From assembly GCA_963720695.1 (NCBI GenBank), contig CAVRGG010000004.1, forward strand, positions 1,311,695 to 1,375,694: a DNA stretch of 64,000 nt, in the 5' to 3' direction. The notes under the pieces are model-generated. The model made no database searches. It was not told where the DNA came from and saw only the letters and a program-made list of their open reading frames with translations. The DNA is from UBA668 sp963720695 (GTDB lineage Bacteria; Actinomycetota; Acidimicrobiia; Acidimicrobiales; Ilumatobacteraceae). The translations under genes were made by a program, and so were the position numbers. Shown here piece after piece: positions 61,305 to 64,000 of the stretch (position 1 is the stretch's first letter; each line of letters starts with the position of its first letter).

Positions 61305-62325
61305 TTGGTGCGCGAGTTGGATCGTGCTGGCGCAGCCGAGCGAGTGCGGTCGGTACCGGGCCCGCTGCCAGCCGACCTGACACCCGTTGAAGGCGCGCTC
61401 CTCGGGCACCTCATCGAGCACCCAGACGCCCAAGTGACGGAGCTGTTCAGCGAACTCGCCCCGCTGCTGAACGCTGCGGGTAATGACTTCGACCTGCCCG
61501 GTCTGCAGGCCGCAATTCGCGCCCTGCGAAGCCGTGGCTTGGTCGAGACCGCCCCACCTGGCGCACTGTTGCGCTCCCTACGCAGCGATCCCGGCGAGGA
61601 CGTCCGCCAGCACATGTTGCTATGCCATCGCATCCTGACCGCAGCACTAGAGCGCGATGGCAAGTGGACCGAGGTGACCGCACAACGGGCCCAAGCCGTC
61701 TTGCCTCGTGCCATCGCTGCTGTGGAGACGCTCGCCGCCTTCGGCTTGGTGACAGTGTCCGCCGCGCGGTCCGTCTCGTTCCCGCCGGCAATCCTGCCCA
61801 ACGATCGGGCGCGGGACACTCTCATATCCCTCGGGCGACTATCCCGGGCCGTGATGTCGGCGGCCTTGCCTCACGGCGACACCGAGTGCCGCTGTGTCTA
61901 CGACGCTGTGGCCTCCTCCGCTGGATGCGAACCCGCCGACGTGCGCCGAATTCTGGTCGCTGCCCACCACGCGGGCGCCGTGGAAATGCTCCCGCTCGAC
62001 GATGGCAACCCCGGCGACCGACGCGCCCGCACCTTCAGATTTCTCCAGCTCGACGACGTCGCCGACCCCACGTCCGCCCTCGATGCAGCAGAGGCGGCAT
62101 CACGCACCCGACTTGAACGTGACCAACTCCGCCGCCTCGCGTTGGATGCATACGCCGAGCTCGGTGACGGCGAGGACGACGGCAGCGATCTGCGGCAGAG
62201 TTTCCTCGAACGATATTTCACCGACCCGAGCTTCCTCAACGACCTTCGCGATGCCAGAGTGAACCAGGACGTATGCCGAAATCTCGACGACGACCAGCGT
62301 GCAGCCGTCACCGCAGATCATTCGC
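61305..62325 (+). CDS. segment: inter-helicase region of the fusion
   Basis: About 340 codons continue from the RecQ module after one missing base. The pattern LTPVEGALLGHLIEH, LQAAIRALRSRGLVET and VRRILVAAHHAGAVEML looks like two or three winged-helix units, as in the RQC/WH region of RecQ proteins. It ends LDDDQRAAVTAD, the start of the UvrD Q-motif, where the frame changes again. Confidence 0.6.
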
Positions 62326-63824
62326 GTGGCGCTGATTGCCGGTGCCGGGACGGGCAAGACCCGAACTCTGACGCGACGAATTGCCTACCGCAGCTTGGCC
62401 GGCGGCGTGCTGCACGATCAGATGCTCGCCGTGTGCTTCGGGCGTGAAGCCACGAATGAATGCGTGAACGACTTGCAGCGCTCGGCGTGCACGTCGCGGT
62501 CCGCACGCTGAACTCTTTCGGCAGCGGGATCATCGCCGACTATTGGCCACTTCTCCGATACTCCGCCAAACCAGACGTCGTCGAGAACCGCGAGCAACTG
62601 GGATCCTCCGCGACACGATCGGGACGCTGCCCAATTCAGCGGCGCTCCTTGCGAAAGTCGATACACCTGAAGGCCATCTCACGTGCGAAGGCCGCACTCA
62701 CGCCACTCGAGATGATGACGTCCGATGACCGGGAAGTGTTCGAGGCCTACGAGCAGCAAATGCATGCATCCTGTCGGATCGACTTCGACGACCAGTTCGT
62801 GAAGGCACTGCAGATATGGAGTACCCCGACGCCGCCCGCCACGTGCACGCCGGAGTCAAAGAGTTGTTCGTCGACGAGGCGCAGGATCTCAACCCGGCGC
62901 AATGGGCTCTGCTTCAATCAGTGGGTGCATCAGCTCGGCTGACCGCCGTCGGCGACCCACGCCAAGCCATCTACGAGTTCCGCGGCGCCCAACCAGGATT
63001 GTTCACAGACTTTGCGGCTAGCAACGGAGCGCAGATGCTTCCACTCCGGTACAACTACCGATCGGTACCGGGGGTTGTGAAGGCGGCGAACCAACTTGTG
63101 AAGGGCCTCCGGCTCCCCCTGCTGGTGCCAACCGTGAACGAGCCCGGTTCGGTGACTGCTCGTGCCCACGCCGACGACAGGGATCTGGCGGTCGCGGTCC
63201 GCAAGTGGCTGCAGTCATCGATTTCTGACGACGACGACATCGCCGTGCTAGTTCGGAACGGCACGAGCCAGCAAAGGGCGGCGACCATACTTCGCACTGC
63301 TGGTGTCAGTGTTCGCGAGCTTGGTCAGGCCACTCCATACGACCAAGGCGTTTGAACTCATTGCCCAGTTGCTACCCGAGGCACATGTCACCGGGGGTGA
63401 ACTGACCCCTCACGGAAACCCTCAGCGACTTGTTCGACCTCGAGGACGTTCAACAGATGCTCACGAACAGCGCGAGACCGGGCGCGAAGAAGCCCGCCGA
63501 CGACTGGTACAGAGTCGTAGCAGCGATTGCCGATCAGGAACGCAAGGCGCCAGTCGATCCAAATGAGGTCCTCGCATCTGTGAGGACGGAGAGCCTCGCC
63601 GAAAATAGCGGGCACGACTCCGGGGTCGTCGTCACGACCATTCATAAGGCCAAAGGGCTCGAGTGGAAGGCCGTTGTCGTGTTGGACCGCGGATACCAAC
63701 ACATTCCCGAGGCACCGAGGCCGACCGCCTATTGCTGTACGTGGGATTGACTCGGGCACGAAACCATCTGCTGGTGATGTCGAGCGGTCCGTTGGCCCCG
63801 ATGGCTCAAGACGCCCTGAGTTGA
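62325..63824 (+). CDS. segment: UvrD/Rep-type SF1 helicase module of the fusion
   Basis: Motifs in order across several frames: Walker A AGAGTGKT (62338-62361), Ia-like MRERLAALGVHV and TLNSFG, motif II DEAQDLNPAQW (62873-62905), motif III VGDPRQAIYEFRGA, motif IV YNYRS, motif V VTTIHKAKGLEW (about 63630-63666), and motif VI VGLTRARNHLL (about 63747-63780). At only about 500 codons it is a compact UvrD without large 1B/2B insertions. Eight of the eleven frame breaks of the locus lie here. Confidence 0.72.
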
Positions 63825-63845
63825 GCTATCCGACATGATCCATGT

Positions 63846-64000
63846 ATGTCGCGCTGGGCAGCCAACCTCGCACGGCTGACCACTTCCGTCAGGACCGATC
63901 GGGGCCGACTCGGCGACTTCGACCAGCAACCCACGATCTACGACCGCCGCAACGTACTTGGAATTAGCTCGCCGCCACCACGTCACACTCCAATGGGAGC
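63846..64000 (+). CDS. possible start of a new gene, cut by the window end (uncertain)
   Basis: ATG 63846 opens a plus-strand frame that stays open to the last base (51 codons, MSRWAANLARLTT onward). There is no clear ribosome binding site and no family match. It follows the fusion stop by 22 bp. Confidence 0.22.
   Translation, partial: MSRWAANLARLTTSVRTDRGRLGDFDQQPTIYDRRNVLGISSPPPRHTPMG

Larger units (their letters stand above)
58064..63824 (+). pseudogene. DEDDh exonuclease - RecQ helicase - UvrD/Rep helicase fusion, about 11 frame breaks
   Basis: Following the best frame at each point gives one continuous protein of about 1,900 residues. Order: DEDDh 3'-5' exonuclease; a linker of about 300 residues; a RecQ-type SF2 helicase; about 330 residues with winged-helix character; and a UvrD/Rep-type SF1 helicase ending VGLTRARNHLLV and DALS-stop at 63822-63824. 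All hallmark motifs are present. Frame changes occur near 58360, 59500, 61303 (GGG run), 62325, 62458, 62605, 62665, 62818, 63345, 63425 and 63715. Between breaks the coding sequence has no other stops, which fits indel errors or very recent decay. The N-terminus is uncertain. Confidence 0.8.

Noticed and set aside
58064..63824. programmed ribosomal frameshifting as the reason for frame changes
   Set aside because: Eleven changes in varied contexts without slippery heptamers or conserved downstream structures; programmed shifts usually occur once.
1..64000. tRNA, rRNA or riboswitch genes
   Set aside because: I scanned the intergenic gaps for T-loop (GGTTCGA-type) sequences and cloverleaf-like pairing and found none convincing. 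A covariance-model scan would be decisive.

Overview
The window is high-GC throughout, with GTG and TTG starts, strong GGAGG ribosome binding sites and many ATGA start/stop overlaps. Its families are typical of Actinobacteria: AfsR/SARP-type BTAD regulators, an nSTAND/WD40 kinase-regulator, large LuxR ATPases, LLM flavin oxidoreductases, DUF4242, and fasciclin with a cell-wall sorting tail. An Acidimicrobiia (Ilumatobacter-like) host is my inference; there is no rRNA or tRNA to confirm it, and I found no RNA gene.

Layout. 1-10.6 kb is ordinary metabolism and envelope: a cation/proton antiporter cut by the window edge, two LLM oxidoreductases, a complete two-permease/one-ATPase ABC exporter operon, an acyltransferase-3, a phosphatidylcholine synthase, a LapA-like protein and a flavin monooxygenase. 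10.7-17.1 kb holds a coupled pair: a lipoprotein with a beta-lactamase fold that lacks its catalytic residues, and a giant BTAD-kinase-nSTAND1-TM-propeller protein with one frameshift. 17.2-38.1 kb is a patchwork of small operons: a metal-flavoured divergent pair, LuxR-GNAT-hydrolase, TetR/membrane protein, PLP-decarboxylase/M20 amidohydrolase, fasciclin, MBL hydrolase, a yeast-FCY1-type cytosine deaminase, a lone phage tail-tube gene, a TetR/oxidoreductase pair with two perfect operators, a LuxR ATPase, and two micro-genes sharing a 19-bp palindrome. 38.3-44.7 kb carries an ABC transporter (permease frameshifted in a C run), a DUF4097 protein, and a coupled microprotein/MFS/monooxygenase operon. 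44.7-53 kb has an AfsR-type regulator, an alpha/beta hydrolase, an AraC remnant, a Tet(M)-like ribosomal protection gene with a leader ORF, and a LysR/YciI pair.

53-64 kb is different. It has longer gene-poor gaps, a probable TnpB transposon 3' remnant, a multiply frameshifted plasmid/phage-type gene, small membrane proteins, a NERD-domain protein, and then a nearly 6 kb locus encoding in order a DEDDh exonuclease, a RecQ-type SF2 helicase and a UvrD/Rep-type SF1 helicase. This NERD plus exonuclease-RecQ-UvrD locus is the best candidate for an undescribed DNA-processing or defence system. Its reading frame is broken about eleven times, so it is either a very recent pseudogene or a stretch of poor consensus sequence near a contig end.
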